A stretch of DNA of 44,051 nucleotides, from assembly GCA_020850945.1 (NCBI GenBank), contig JADZDR010000041.1:1-44051 (forward strand), given 5' to 3'. The translations under genes were made by a program, and so were the position numbers. Positions 8,881-18,935 of the stretch are shown here, piece by piece (position 1 is the first letter of the stretch; the number at the start of each line of letters is the position of its first letter). The notes beneath the pieces were generated by a model. That model had not been told where the DNA came from. It was given only the letters and a program-made list of their open reading frames with translations, and made no database searches. The DNA is from Acidimicrobiia bacterium. Its GTDB lineage: Bacteria; Actinomycetota; Acidimicrobiia; UBA2766.

Positions 8881-9107
8881 GTGAGCTGAAGCCCCAGGAA
8901 GACGACCGAGAAGGTCCATGCGAGCGCAGTGGCGATCGTGAGGCGGTCGAGGTTGCGCTCCATGACCGTGCCACCCTGCAGGGCGCCGCCGCCACCGAAC
9001 ATGTCCGAGAGTCCGGAACCACGCCCCGAGTGGAGGAGCACGAAGACGATGAGGAACATCGACGAGAGGACGCAGAGTATGCCGACGAGGATGTTGACGA
9101 TTGTCAT
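8877..9107 (-). CDS. secG: Preprotein translocase subunit SecG
   Basis: SecG is the small subunit of the SecYEG channel. The 76-residue product has two hydrophobic helices (about residues 3-25 and 56-74) separated by the diagnostic Gly-rich loop GGGGALQGG. Length and layout are typical. In many bacteria secG follows gap-pgk-tpi; here a sigma-factor gene and an oxidoreductase gene sit between tpiA and secG on the same strand. It is translationally coupled to the downstream binding-protein gene. Confidence 0.93.
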   Translation of the reverse strand: MTIVNILVGILCVLSSMFLIVFVLLHSGRGSGLSDMFGGGGALQGGTVMERNLDRLTIATALAWTFSVVFLGLQLT

Positions 9108-9175
9108 TGATGCCGCCCGTTGGGAGTTCGGGAACCGCCCAAAGATAGTCCCGTCCCCCCCACCGATCGCACTCG

Positions 9176-9586
9176 TCACCCGTGGTGCGTGGGGCCGACG
9201 ATGTCGAGAGGGACGCGGATGAGGAGCCTCTTCTCGTCTCGCATCGCCCGCCGGAAGTCGTCCCAGTCCGGATGTTCCCCGGCGATGCTCCGGTAGAGCT
9301 GCATGAGGCCATCCATGGCGGCGGGCAGCGACGTGATGCGGGCGGCGCCCTCGATTTGCACCCAGTCTCCGAAGAAGCTGTCGGTGAAGACGCACAGCAT
9401 GGCCCGCGGGTCGTGGCGCAGGTTCTGGACCTTGAAGGCGGTCTCGCGGGACGAGATCGTCGCCCATCCCTCACCGTCGACGCCGACGAGCACGGGACTC
9501 GCCTGGAGACGGCCGTCGGATCGGTGTGTGACGAGCACTGCTCGGTGGTGATTCGCGAGGAACTTGCGGGCTCGGTCCGGGTTCAC
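9176..9586 (-). CDS. PPOX-class (split beta-barrel) F420- or FMN-dependent oxidoreductase
   Basis: The 136-residue protein resembles the pyridoxamine-phosphate-oxidase-like, F420-dependent family common in actinobacteria. Family features include the opening ARKFLANHHRAVLVTHRSDG, the central VQNLRHDPRAMLCVF segment, and WVQIEGAARI in the second half. Such enzymes reduce or oxidise small aromatic or tetrapyrrole-like substrates, and the substrate cannot be told from sequence. The GTG at 9586 is favoured over the GTG at 9604 because TAGGCT lies seven bases upstream and because it starts the protein where the family usually starts. Confidence 0.8.
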   Translation of the reverse strand: MNPDRARKFLANHHRAVLVTHRSDGRLQASPVLVGVDGEGWATISSRETAFKVQNLRHDPRAMLCVFTDSFFGDWVQIEGAARITSLPAAMDGLMQLYRSIAGEHPDWDDFRRAMRDEKRLLIRVPLDIVGPTHHG

Positions 9587-9599
9587 GCTGCAGAGCCTA
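9587..9599 (-). promoter_or_regulatory. Leaderless -10 element of the PPOX oxidoreductase
   Basis: On the minus strand TAGGCT (9599-9594) is followed by seven bases and then the GTG at 9586. It suggests the gene has its own promoter although it lies 42 bases after the sigma-factor gene. Confidence 0.5.
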
Positions 9600-9628
9600 C
9601 ACACGAACGTCGTGGGCCCCGGGACATG

Positions 9629-11371
9629 TCAGGGCGAGATCATGCCTCCACCCGTGGCGCCCTTGGGATCGGAGATCGTCGAACCCGCGGGAGGACGGGC
9701 CGTCACGACGGGTGGGCGCGTGGCGGGCGGTGCTTTCGTGATCGACTTCTGTGGAGGTGCGACTTCCACGGGGGGAGGCGGGGGTGGCTTGATCTCCGGA
9801 GGCGGAGGCGGTGGCGGTGGGTCGTAGCTCTTGTCGTCAGGCGGGCGGGTGGTGGCTCCGGAGGCGGGGGTGGGGGCCGGGGCGGCGGCCGCGACCGGAG
9901 GGACCGGATCGGGCGGCATCTCTCCCGCCGCGGGAGTGCCCGTGGCCACGGCCGAACCCGACTTGCCGCCAGGAGCCGGTGCCGGTGACGTCGCGTCGTC
10001 CTCCTCCGCCGCCGAGTCGCCCCGCACCGGGGAGTCGCCCGACGAGCTCACGACCGGTACCGCATCGGCAGCGGAGAGGTCCGCGACGACGGACCCTCCG
10101 TCGAAGTCAGGTGCCACCGGACCGGCAGGCAAGGCGGTGGCGGCCTCGGCCGCTCCTCCCGCGCCGGGCACGAGGCCTGACGAGTCGTCCCGCGCGATCC
10201 CCACGGAAAGGCCGAGGATGACGACCAGCACGGCGATCGGCAACGTGGCCCGTCTCGCCACCCGGGCCGGGCGGCGGCTCAGCGTGCAGGTGGTCTTGGG
10301 GCTCGACGCCCCGTACTGCTCGAGGGCATGCACCATCTGGGGCGTCTCGAGCAGGGCGGCGCGGCGTCGCCGGCAGTCCTCACACCCTGCCACGTGCCGG
10401 TTGACGACACGCACGAGCTCGCTGGGATCTGTCGCCCCGCGCAGGCGCCGGCGCAGATCGGGGCAGCGGAGACCATGCCGGACGAGCATGACGGCTCCCG
10501 TTGCGTGCCGCAGGCGCTGGCGAGCTCGGTTCAGCCGCACGTAGGCATGTGCCCTGTCGGGAACGTCGAGCTCCACGGCGAGATCACGCCCGTCCAGGTC
10601 TTGGGTGCCGAGCCGGATCGCCTTCGCGTCCGTCTCCGTGAGGCTCTCCAGGGCGGCTGCGACTGCGGCGAGCGTCTCCCTGTCCGACACGACGACATCG
10701 GCGGGGATGGAGCCGTCGCCGTCCGGCGTGTCGTCGCTCTCGGGGAGGTCGCCAGGATCGGTCGGTACGCTGCGGCGCGCCCGGAGGATGTCTATCGACC
10801 TGTTGCGCACCATGCGGTACAGCCACGCGGCGAAGGACTCCGGTTTGCGGAGCTCTCCGAGGCGGGCGAATGCATCGATGAACGCCTCCTGCACGGCGTC
10901 CTCTGCGTCCGGGCTGTTGCCGAGTACGCGCCTCGCGACCGTGTGTGCCGATCGCGCATGCAGTTCGTAGAGGCCGCGCTGTGCCTTCGCGTCCCCGGTC
11001 CGTGCCGCTTCGACGAGCGTCGTGACGACGATGCGGGCGACGTCCGCGGGATCGGGATCCACCGTCTGCGTCACATGACCGGGCCGCGCGACGCATCCTC
11101 CGACACTTCCCTCCATGCCCGCGCATATCGGCCCATATGCGTCATCCATTAGCGCAGGGGGCGAACCGTCTGAACCGTCGCCGGCTTCGTCCCCGCCATC
11201 CGCATCGGTCGTGTCGTCCGACTCGACCGACCCCTCTCGCGCACCTGTGGGCTCGTCTGCGGCGTCGACCTCGACAGGAACTTGGTCCGTCCAGATACGG
11301 GCCGGATCGACGCCGGCGATCCGCAGGATCGCAGTGATCGCCGGGTGGGGGCTCTGGTCTCGCTGTGTCAT
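9629..11371 (-). CDS. ECF-type sigma factor fused to zinc-finger anti-sigma, membrane helix and Pro-rich tail
   Basis: The single 580-residue frame has these parts: an acidic, disordered-looking N-terminal extension (about 1-110); sigma region 2 (about 130-200, with DAEDAVQEAFIDAFARL and WLYRMVRNRSIDILRAR); a weaker sigma region 4 (about 240-290); a zinc-binding anti-sigma-like segment with HVAGCEDC (HX3CX2C, about 325-335); one membrane helix (LPIAVLVVILGLSVGIA, about 376-392); and about 185 residues rich in Pro, Ala and Ser with eight- and six-Pro runs. ECF sigma factors direct RNA polymerase to stress promoters, and zinc anti-sigma domains restrain them. Joining both to a membrane anchor implies a tethered regulator that may need proteolysis. 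AGGAGG precedes both the GTG at 11377 and the ATG at 11371. The frame is continuous, with no sign of a frameshift. Confidence 0.8.
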   Translation of the reverse strand: MTQRDQSPHPAITAILRIAGVDPARIWTDQVPVEVDAADEPTGAREGSVESDDTTDADGGDEAGDGSDGSPPALMDDAYGPICAGMEGSVGGCVARPGHVTQTVDPDPADVARIVVTTLVEAARTGDAKAQRGLYELHARSAHTVARRVLGNSPDAEDAVQEAFIDAFARLGELRKPESFAAWLYRMVRNRSIDILRARRSVPTDPGDLPESDDTPDGDGSIPADVVVSDRETLAAVAAALESLTETDAKAIRLGTQDLDGRDLAVELDVPDRAHAYVRLNRARQRLRHATGAVMLVRHGLRCPDLRRRLRGATDPSELVRVVNRHVAGCEDCRRRRAALLETPQMVHALEQYGASSPKTTCTLSRRPARVARRATLPIAVLVVILGLSVGIARDDSSGLVPGAGGAAEAATALPAGPVAPDFDGGSVVADLSAADAVPVVSSSGDSPVRGDSAAEEDDATSPAPAPGGKSGSAVATGTPAAGEMPPDPVPPVAAAAPAPTPASGATTRPPDDKSYDPPPPPPPPEIKPPPPPPVEVAPPQKSITKAPPATRPPVVTARPPAGSTISDPKGATGGGMISP

Positions 11372-11472
11372 CCTCACTGCCCTCCTCCTGCCCGCCACCT
11401 ACAAGGACGAGCGAGGGCGGGAGATCTAACACCCCTCTCGCAAGTTTTCTTTCCGGGATGTCCCGAGACAGG

Positions 11473-12243
11473 TCACCACGCCGTGACGATGCGGGCGAAG
11501 TCCTCAGGATCGAGACTCGCGCCGCCGACGAGAGCGCCGTCCACGTCCTCGCCCCGCATGATCATCTCGATGTTGCCCGGCTTCACGCTGCCGCCGTACT
11601 GCACACGTGCCTTCTCGGCTGGGCCTGCGCCGTGCATCTCCTCGAGTTGGGCACGCACGGTGGCGCACATCTCCTGCGCGTCGTCGGGCGTGGCGGTCTT
11701 GCCGGTGCCGATCGCCCAGATCGGCTCGTATGCGAGGACGAGACCTTCGACCTGTGTCGAGCTCAGGTCGCTCGTCGCGGCAGTCACCTGGCGCACAACC
11801 TTCTCGGTGGCGCTGCCCGCTTCGCGTTCCTCGAGTGTCTCGCCCACGCAGAGAACGGGGGTCATGCCGTGCGCGAAGACCGCCTCGACCTTGCGTGCGA
11901 CCATCTCGTCCGTCTCGCCGAACAGCTCACGCCGCTCCGAATGCCCGCAGATCACGTAGTCGACGTCGAGCGCTTCGAGCATGCGCGGCGAGATCTCGCC
12001 CGTGAACGCGCCCTCCTCCTCCCAGTAGACATCCTGGGCACCGAGTTTGAAGGGCAACCGGTCCGCGTCGAAGAGTGTCTGCAGCGTGCGGAGGTCCGTG
12101 AAGGGAGCGCAGATGGGAACCTCGACCCGCTTCAGCTCGTCCTCGTCGAGCAGGTAGTGGAGCTTCTGCGCGAACTGGATCGCCTCGGTGTGCACCTTGT
12201 ACATCTTCCAGTTCGCTGCGATGATCGCCCGTCTCTCCGCCAC
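11473..12243 (-). CDS. tpiA: Triosephosphate isomerase
   Basis: TpiA interconverts dihydroxyacetone phosphate and glyceraldehyde-3-phosphate. The 256-residue protein has AANWKMYK at the N-terminus, the catalytic-His motif VICGHSERRE, the catalytic-Glu and loop-6 motif LAYEPIWAIGTGKT, and the phosphate-binding QYGGSVKPGN. The start is a GTG at 12243 preceded by GGAGGAG. It follows pgk by 35 bases in a gap-pgk-tpiA operon. Confidence 0.97.
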   Translation of the reverse strand: MAERRAIIAANWKMYKVHTEAIQFAQKLHYLLDEDELKRVEVPICAPFTDLRTLQTLFDADRLPFKLGAQDVYWEEEGAFTGEISPRMLEALDVDYVICGHSERRELFGETDEMVARKVEAVFAHGMTPVLCVGETLEEREAGSATEKVVRQVTAATSDLSSTQVEGLVLAYEPIWAIGTGKTATPDDAQEMCATVRAQLEEMHGAGPAEKARVQYGGSVKPGNIEMIMRGEDVDGALVGGASLDPEDFARIVTAW

Positions 12244-12278
12244 GTCTCCTCCGATCTCTCACATCCACGACATCTGAC

Positions 12279-14526
<2,248 letters not shown>

Positions 14527-14567
14527 TCACGCGGACGAGCGAAAGCGCCGCCTCCGCGCCTTCCACG

Positions 14568-16436
14568 TCAAGGGGTGGCGGCGCGGATCCTGCCGGCGGC
14601 TGCGAGCCGGCGCACCTCCATCACGTCGTCTCCGATGGCAGAGAGATCGAAAGGTGCCTTGAGAAGCAGTTCGGCGTTGCGATCCTCCAACGCACCCGTA
14701 CGACGGAAGGGATCGCCCGTGTCGAAGTCGCCGCTGCGAAGCCGTTCGAAGATGTCCGCGCCGTAGGGGTCGTTGCATGCGAGCTCGCGACTGATCGCAG
14801 CGAGCCCGTCCACGTCGAATCCGGCACCGTCGGTCGACGGAGATGCCGAGTGGTCGACCACGACCGTGAACAGGGACACGGTCCCGTCCCTGTTGTCGAC
14901 GATCTCGATGACACGGTTCTGCTGCGGGAAGTCGATGCAGGACGCGGCATTGATCTCCCAGAAGCCCGCGCCGGACTCGGCCGGGTTCGGATGGGCGAGG
15001 ATCGTGTTCTTGTGGGAGTGGCCGTTCACCCACGCGACCACGTTCGGATGCCGGAGGAGAAGCGCCACGATGTCACCCCCGAAGTGGCGGGGCCCGGGGA
15101 AGGTCGGGTCGTACGCCGTGTTGTCCATCGTGAAGCTGTTGTGATGGCTGTAGACGACGATGAGTCTGTCGCTTCCCGACGGATTGTGGACAGGAGATCC
15201 GTCCTCCGCGAAGTACCGCGACGAGTGGGCGGCGAGAAGGCCCACGAGCCACTGATACTGCCCGTCCCCCATGCTGCCGTTGGATCCCGTCTCGTGATTG
15301 CAGGAGTCCATGCCCACGTGGAGCACGACTCCGTCGTCGTGACTCCACCAGGTCTCACCGGAAGCCACGTTCGCATCCGTGAAGCCATGTCCCCGCGGAC
15401 CGGGCGTCTCGGCGCTCTCCGTCAGGAGATGACTCATGAACGCGACACGGTCGAGCGTGCCGCGTTCGGCATCCGCCGGGAGGCGACGCGTCCCCGACAG
15501 GCGGCTGGATCCGTTCCAGTGGTCGCTCACACGGTCACGCCAGACGGAGCTCGCATCCGGTCCCCCGTGAACGAGCAGGAGCGACGCGAGCGCGCCCAAC
15601 TCGACGCTCATGCGGTTGCTCGTGGCAAGCATGTCAGTGAACCAGTAGCGCTTCAGAGTGCCGTTCCACACGGCGTCGTGGTTCCCGAACACCACGTAGT
15701 ACGGCACGGCGCTGCCTTCCGCCGTGAACGGTGCCACAGCGGCATCGAGCAGACCCGGCCAGCGCGGATAGTCGAAGCCGGCATACACGTCGGGTCCGGC
15801 GTCCGGGTGGTATGCCCACGGGACACCCGGCCAGGACTGGGGGCCGTCGAAGCGACCCGAGAAGCCGGAGTCAGGCGTGACGAGGCCCCCGTCCATGACA
15901 TCCGTGAACCAGCGCAGTTCGTTGCGGCCGTCGATGTCCGTGATGTCCCCTGTCCCCACGATCATCGCCATCGGGGCACCCGTGACGGGACTCACGTCGA
16001 GGGCTCGCAGGGCAGCCACCATCCGGTCCAGAACCTGTGTCGTGAGGGTTTCCTGCGGGCGATGCGCGTCTCCCGCGCCGAGGAGGTACAGGGTCTCGGC
16101 GACCTCGAAGGCCTGCGGGCTCTGTGCATCCTTCACGTGCGTGTCGGAGAGCTGCCCGAGATAGAGGAGGGAACGGCGCACTCCCACCCGCTCCGGGGCC
16201 GCCACGGCGCCGAGATCCTCGCGGACCAAGAAAGGCTCACCCGGTCCCGGCCCGAGGCGCCGGAAGCGACCTTCTGTGCGCACGACACGGACGGTCGACT
16301 CGAGGGTGTTGCCGGGAGTTGCCGCGGCGGCAGGACTCGCGACGAGGAGCTCGGCCACCACGGCTGTGGGCAGGCCCACGCTTGCACCGATCGTCCCGGC
16401 AACCTGCATGAACCGGCGTCGCGACAGACCTGTCAT
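14568..16436 (-). CDS. Tat-exported metallophosphoesterase (TIGR03767/PPA1498-like)
   Basis: The 622-residue protein begins with a twin-arginine signal (LSRRRFMQ plus a hydrophobic stretch ending in an Ala-rich cleavage region), so it should be folded with its metals before export. Calcineurin-like metal motifs occur in order: QLSDTHVKD, GTGDITD, VFGNHDA, VVYSHHN and VNGHSHKN. The length and the wide spacing between motifs fit the actinobacterial PPA1498 family, whose substrate I do not know. The ATG at 16436 has GGGAG about 7 bases upstream. Its 3' end is 89 bases before gap on the same strand. Confidence 0.86.
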   Translation of the reverse strand: MTGLSRRRFMQVAGTIGASVGLPTAVVAELLVASPAAAATPGNTLESTVRVVRTEGRFRRLGPGPGEPFLVREDLGAVAAPERVGVRRSLLYLGQLSDTHVKDAQSPQAFEVAETLYLLGAGDAHRPQETLTTQVLDRMVAALRALDVSPVTGAPMAMIVGTGDITDIDGRNELRWFTDVMDGGLVTPDSGFSGRFDGPQSWPGVPWAYHPDAGPDVYAGFDYPRWPGLLDAAVAPFTAEGSAVPYYVVFGNHDAVWNGTLKRYWFTDMLATSNRMSVELGALASLLLVHGGPDASSVWRDRVSDHWNGSSRLSGTRRLPADAERGTLDRVAFMSHLLTESAETPGPRGHGFTDANVASGETWWSHDDGVVLHVGMDSCNHETGSNGSMGDGQYQWLVGLLAAHSSRYFAEDGSPVHNPSGSDRLIVVYSHHNSFTMDNTAYDPTFPGPRHFGGDIVALLLRHPNVVAWVNGHSHKNTILAHPNPAESGAGFWEINAASCIDFPQQNRVIEIVDNRDGTVSLFTVVVDHSASPSTDGAGFDVDGLAAISRELACNDPYGADIFERLRSGDFDTGDPFRRTGALEDRNAELLLKAPFDLSAIGDDVMEVRRLAAAGRIRAATP

Positions 16437-16578
16437 CGAGTGCTCCCGTTTGACTCACGTTGAACTGCGAAGTGGAGCGCCGCCCCTGTCCCCCGGCGAG
16501 ATGGATCCCACCCTGCGGCCAAGTTCATGTATTTGACGCCCCGACAACGGAACCCTGCCCGACGACGATCAGGCCGAT

Positions 16579-18453
16579 TCAGGACACTGCCTGTCCCGCG
16601 AACTGGGTTTCGTAAAGATCCGCGTAGAGGCCGCCGCGGGCGAGGAGCTCCTCGTGCCGTCCCGCCTCCACGATCCGGCCACCGTCCACGACGAGGATGC
16701 GGTCGGCGCCGACGATCGTCGAGAGCCTGTGGGCGATCACGAGCGACGATCTGCCCTCGAGTGACTCCTCGAGGGCCCGCTGGATCGCCGCCTCGTTCTC
16801 CGAATCGAGATGCGACGTCGCCTCGTCGAGGATCACGATCCGCGGATCCTTGAGAAGCATGCGAGCGAGGGCGAGCCGCTGCTTCTCTCCACCCGACAAC
16901 CTGTAACCACGCTCGCCCACGACCGTTTCGTATGCGTCGGGAAGCGCGGCCACCACGTCGTGGACGTTGGCCTTGCGGCATGCCGCCTCGAGCTCCGCCT
17001 GTGTGGCGTCGGGTTTTGCGAAACGGAGGTTGTCGGCAATCGATTCGTGGAAGAGATGCGGATCCTGCGTCACGATGCCGATCGCGTCGGAGAGCGACTG
17101 CAGGGTGATGTCCCTCACGTCGTGGCCGTCGATCAGCACCGCTCCCTCGACGACGTCGTAGAGGCGCGGCACGAGTTGGGCGATGGTGGTCTTCCCCGCT
17201 CCGGACGGGCCGACGAGGGCGACGAGCTCGCCGGGGAGCACCTCGAAGTCGACGTGGGACAGGACCGTCTTCGTGATGTCGGCCTCGGATTCCGGCCCGA
17301 TCTCCTTCAAGCTCTCGAGGAGCATGCCGGCTCCGGCGGGATAGTGGAAGGACACATCCTCCAAGCGGATGCGACCTGCCACGCCCGTGAGAGGAAGGGC
17401 GCCGTGCCTGTCCTCGATGGCCGTCTCCAGATCGAGGACCTCGAAGACGCGTTCGAAGCTCACCATCGCAGCCAGGTAGTCGACACGGGCGGTCGTGAGA
17501 GCCGTGAGGGGTGTGTAGAGCTGGGCCAGGTAGAGGCTCAGCGCCGCGATGGTGCCGACCTCCATCGCGCCTTCGACGGCACTCAGGCCCCCGAAGAGGT
17601 AGAGCCCGGCGGTCGCGATGGCGGCGACGAATCCCAGCGTGACCATGAACGTGCGCGTGTACATGGCCGAGACGACTCCGATGTCCCTCACGTGCGCGGC
17701 GCGCCGCCCGAACTCGTCCGAATCGCTCCCCTGGCGCCCGAACAGCTTCACGAGCATCGCCCCCGACACGTTGAAACGCTCCGTCATGAGTGTGTTCATG
17801 GCGGCGTTGTGGTTCATCGAGTCCCGCGTTATTCGCTGCAGACGGCGCCCCACCCAACGCGCCGAGACGATGAAGATGGGCAGGACCAAGAGCGCGAGGA
17901 GTGTGACCTGCCATGCGAGAGCGAACATGACGGTGAGCGTCACGGCGACACTGATGAAGTTCGAGAGGATCTGGCTCACGGTGGTCGTCACCGCTCTCTG
18001 TGCGCCGACGACGTCGTTGTTGAGGCGGCTCACGAGGGCGCCGGTCTGGGTGCGCGTGAAGAAGGCGATGGGCATGCGCTGCATGTGGTCGTAGAGCTCG
18101 ACGCGGAGGTCGTAGATGAGCCCCTCGCCGATCGCGGCCGAGAACCAGCGTTGCACGATGTTGAGGGCGGCATCTGCCAGCGCGATGCCCAGCGTCACGG
18201 TGGCGAGGACGACCACGAGGCGGCGATTCCCCTCGGGGATCGCAGTGTCGAGCAGCGCCCGCAGGAGGAGGGGTGGGATCGCGCCGAGGACGGCGAGGAT
18301 GACCACGCTCACGACGAAGAAGACGAGCTTCGCCTTGTACCGGTGCACGTAGCCGAGGACGCGACGCAGGGTGCCCTTCTGGAGTCGGGTACCGCGGGCG
18401 TCGGCCCCGCGGGTGAGCGAATGCATGATCGCCCAGCCGGAGTATCCCTGCAT
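16579..18453 (-). CDS. ABC transporter, fused permease and ATPase (exporter type)
   Basis: The 624-residue half-transporter has an N-terminal six-helix ABC exporter domain (about residues 35-330). The ATPase domain has Walker A GPSGAGKTT, the Q-loop VTQDPHLFHES, signature LSGGEKQR, Walker B RIVILDEATSHLD and the switch His in IAHRLST. It probably acts as a homodimer pumping lipids, drugs or peptides outward; the substrate is not evident. The ATG at 18453 has an AGAGG site upstream, and a TAGGCT hexamer about 38 bases upstream could be its promoter. No partner half-transporter is adjacent. Confidence 0.9.
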   Translation of the reverse strand: MQGYSGWAIMHSLTRGADARGTRLQKGTLRRVLGYVHRYKAKLVFFVVSVVILAVLGAIPPLLLRALLDTAIPEGNRRLVVVLATVTLGIALADAALNIVQRWFSAAIGEGLIYDLRVELYDHMQRMPIAFFTRTQTGALVSRLNNDVVGAQRAVTTTVSQILSNFISVAVTLTVMFALAWQVTLLALLVLPIFIVSARWVGRRLQRITRDSMNHNAAMNTLMTERFNVSGAMLVKLFGRQGSDSDEFGRRAAHVRDIGVVSAMYTRTFMVTLGFVAAIATAGLYLFGGLSAVEGAMEVGTIAALSLYLAQLYTPLTALTTARVDYLAAMVSFERVFEVLDLETAIEDRHGALPLTGVAGRIRLEDVSFHYPAGAGMLLESLKEIGPESEADITKTVLSHVDFEVLPGELVALVGPSGAGKTTIAQLVPRLYDVVEGAVLIDGHDVRDITLQSLSDAIGIVTQDPHLFHESIADNLRFAKPDATQAELEAACRKANVHDVVAALPDAYETVVGERGYRLSGGEKQRLALARMLLKDPRIVILDEATSHLDSENEAAIQRALEESLEGRSSLVIAHRLSTIVGADRILVVDGGRIVEAGRHEELLARGGLYADLYETQFAGQAVS

Positions 18454-18541
18454 CTTCGACCTCTGACGCGCGCTGCCACGAACTACGCGACGAGCCTACA
18501 GACGCTGTCGGGAGGGGAAGCAGGAAAGGGTCGGGTGTGGG

Positions 18542-18859
18542 TCAGTCGGTCTCGGACTCGGAGCGCCGCTTGCCGACGGCCCGCACGGCGAGGCCCGTTC
18601 CGAGGACTGCTCCACCCACGACGAGAAGGCCCGCCACATCGGCTCCCGTGAACGGCAGGGCCGACTCAGCGGAAGACTCAGCCGAGCTACCGGGGTCACC
18701 GGGGTCGCCCGGGTCGCCGGGGTCCCCCGGGTTGCCACCTGTCGTGACGGGAATGTAGTTGTCGTCCGTCTGTGCACCCGCGACCGTGCCCACGAAGAAC
18801 CCACCGGTGGCGAGACCGGCGGAGAGGATGAGTGCTGCAACACGCTTCGATGCTCGCAT
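18542..18859 (-). CDS. Small surface protein with Gly-Asp-Pro repeat and LPFTG sorting-like motif
   Basis: The 105-residue protein has a signal peptide (RASKRVAALILSAG through a VAGA cleavage region). A short stretch follows, then four tandem Gly-Asp-Pro triplets and a Ser/Ala linker. The C-terminus has LPFTG, a hydrophobic segment and a basic tail (RAVGKRR). This is the layout of a sortase substrate or a mimic of one. No sortase gene is in the window, so covalent wall attachment is only inferred. The ATG at 18859 has GAGGAG about nine bases upstream, which is better than the longer in-frame start at 18910. Confidence 0.72.
   Translation of the reverse strand: MRASKRVAALILSAGLATGGFFVGTVAGAQTDDNYIPVTTGGNPGDPGDPGDPGDPGSSAESSAESALPFTGADVAGLLVVGGAVLGTGLAVRAVGKRRSESETD
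18690..18733 (-). repeat. Tandem Gly-Asp-Pro codon repeat
   Basis: Nine-base units encode repeated Gly-Asp-Pro on the minus strand, inside the LPFTG protein. The units vary at third codon positions, so this is an older or selected repeat rather than a fresh slippage tract. Confidence 0.65.
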
Positions 18860-18935
18860 CAGAGAGGCTCCTCGTTGGAGATCTACCGGAGACAGTCTAA
18901 ACAGCGGCAATGCCGGATACCACTCCGACAGACCG

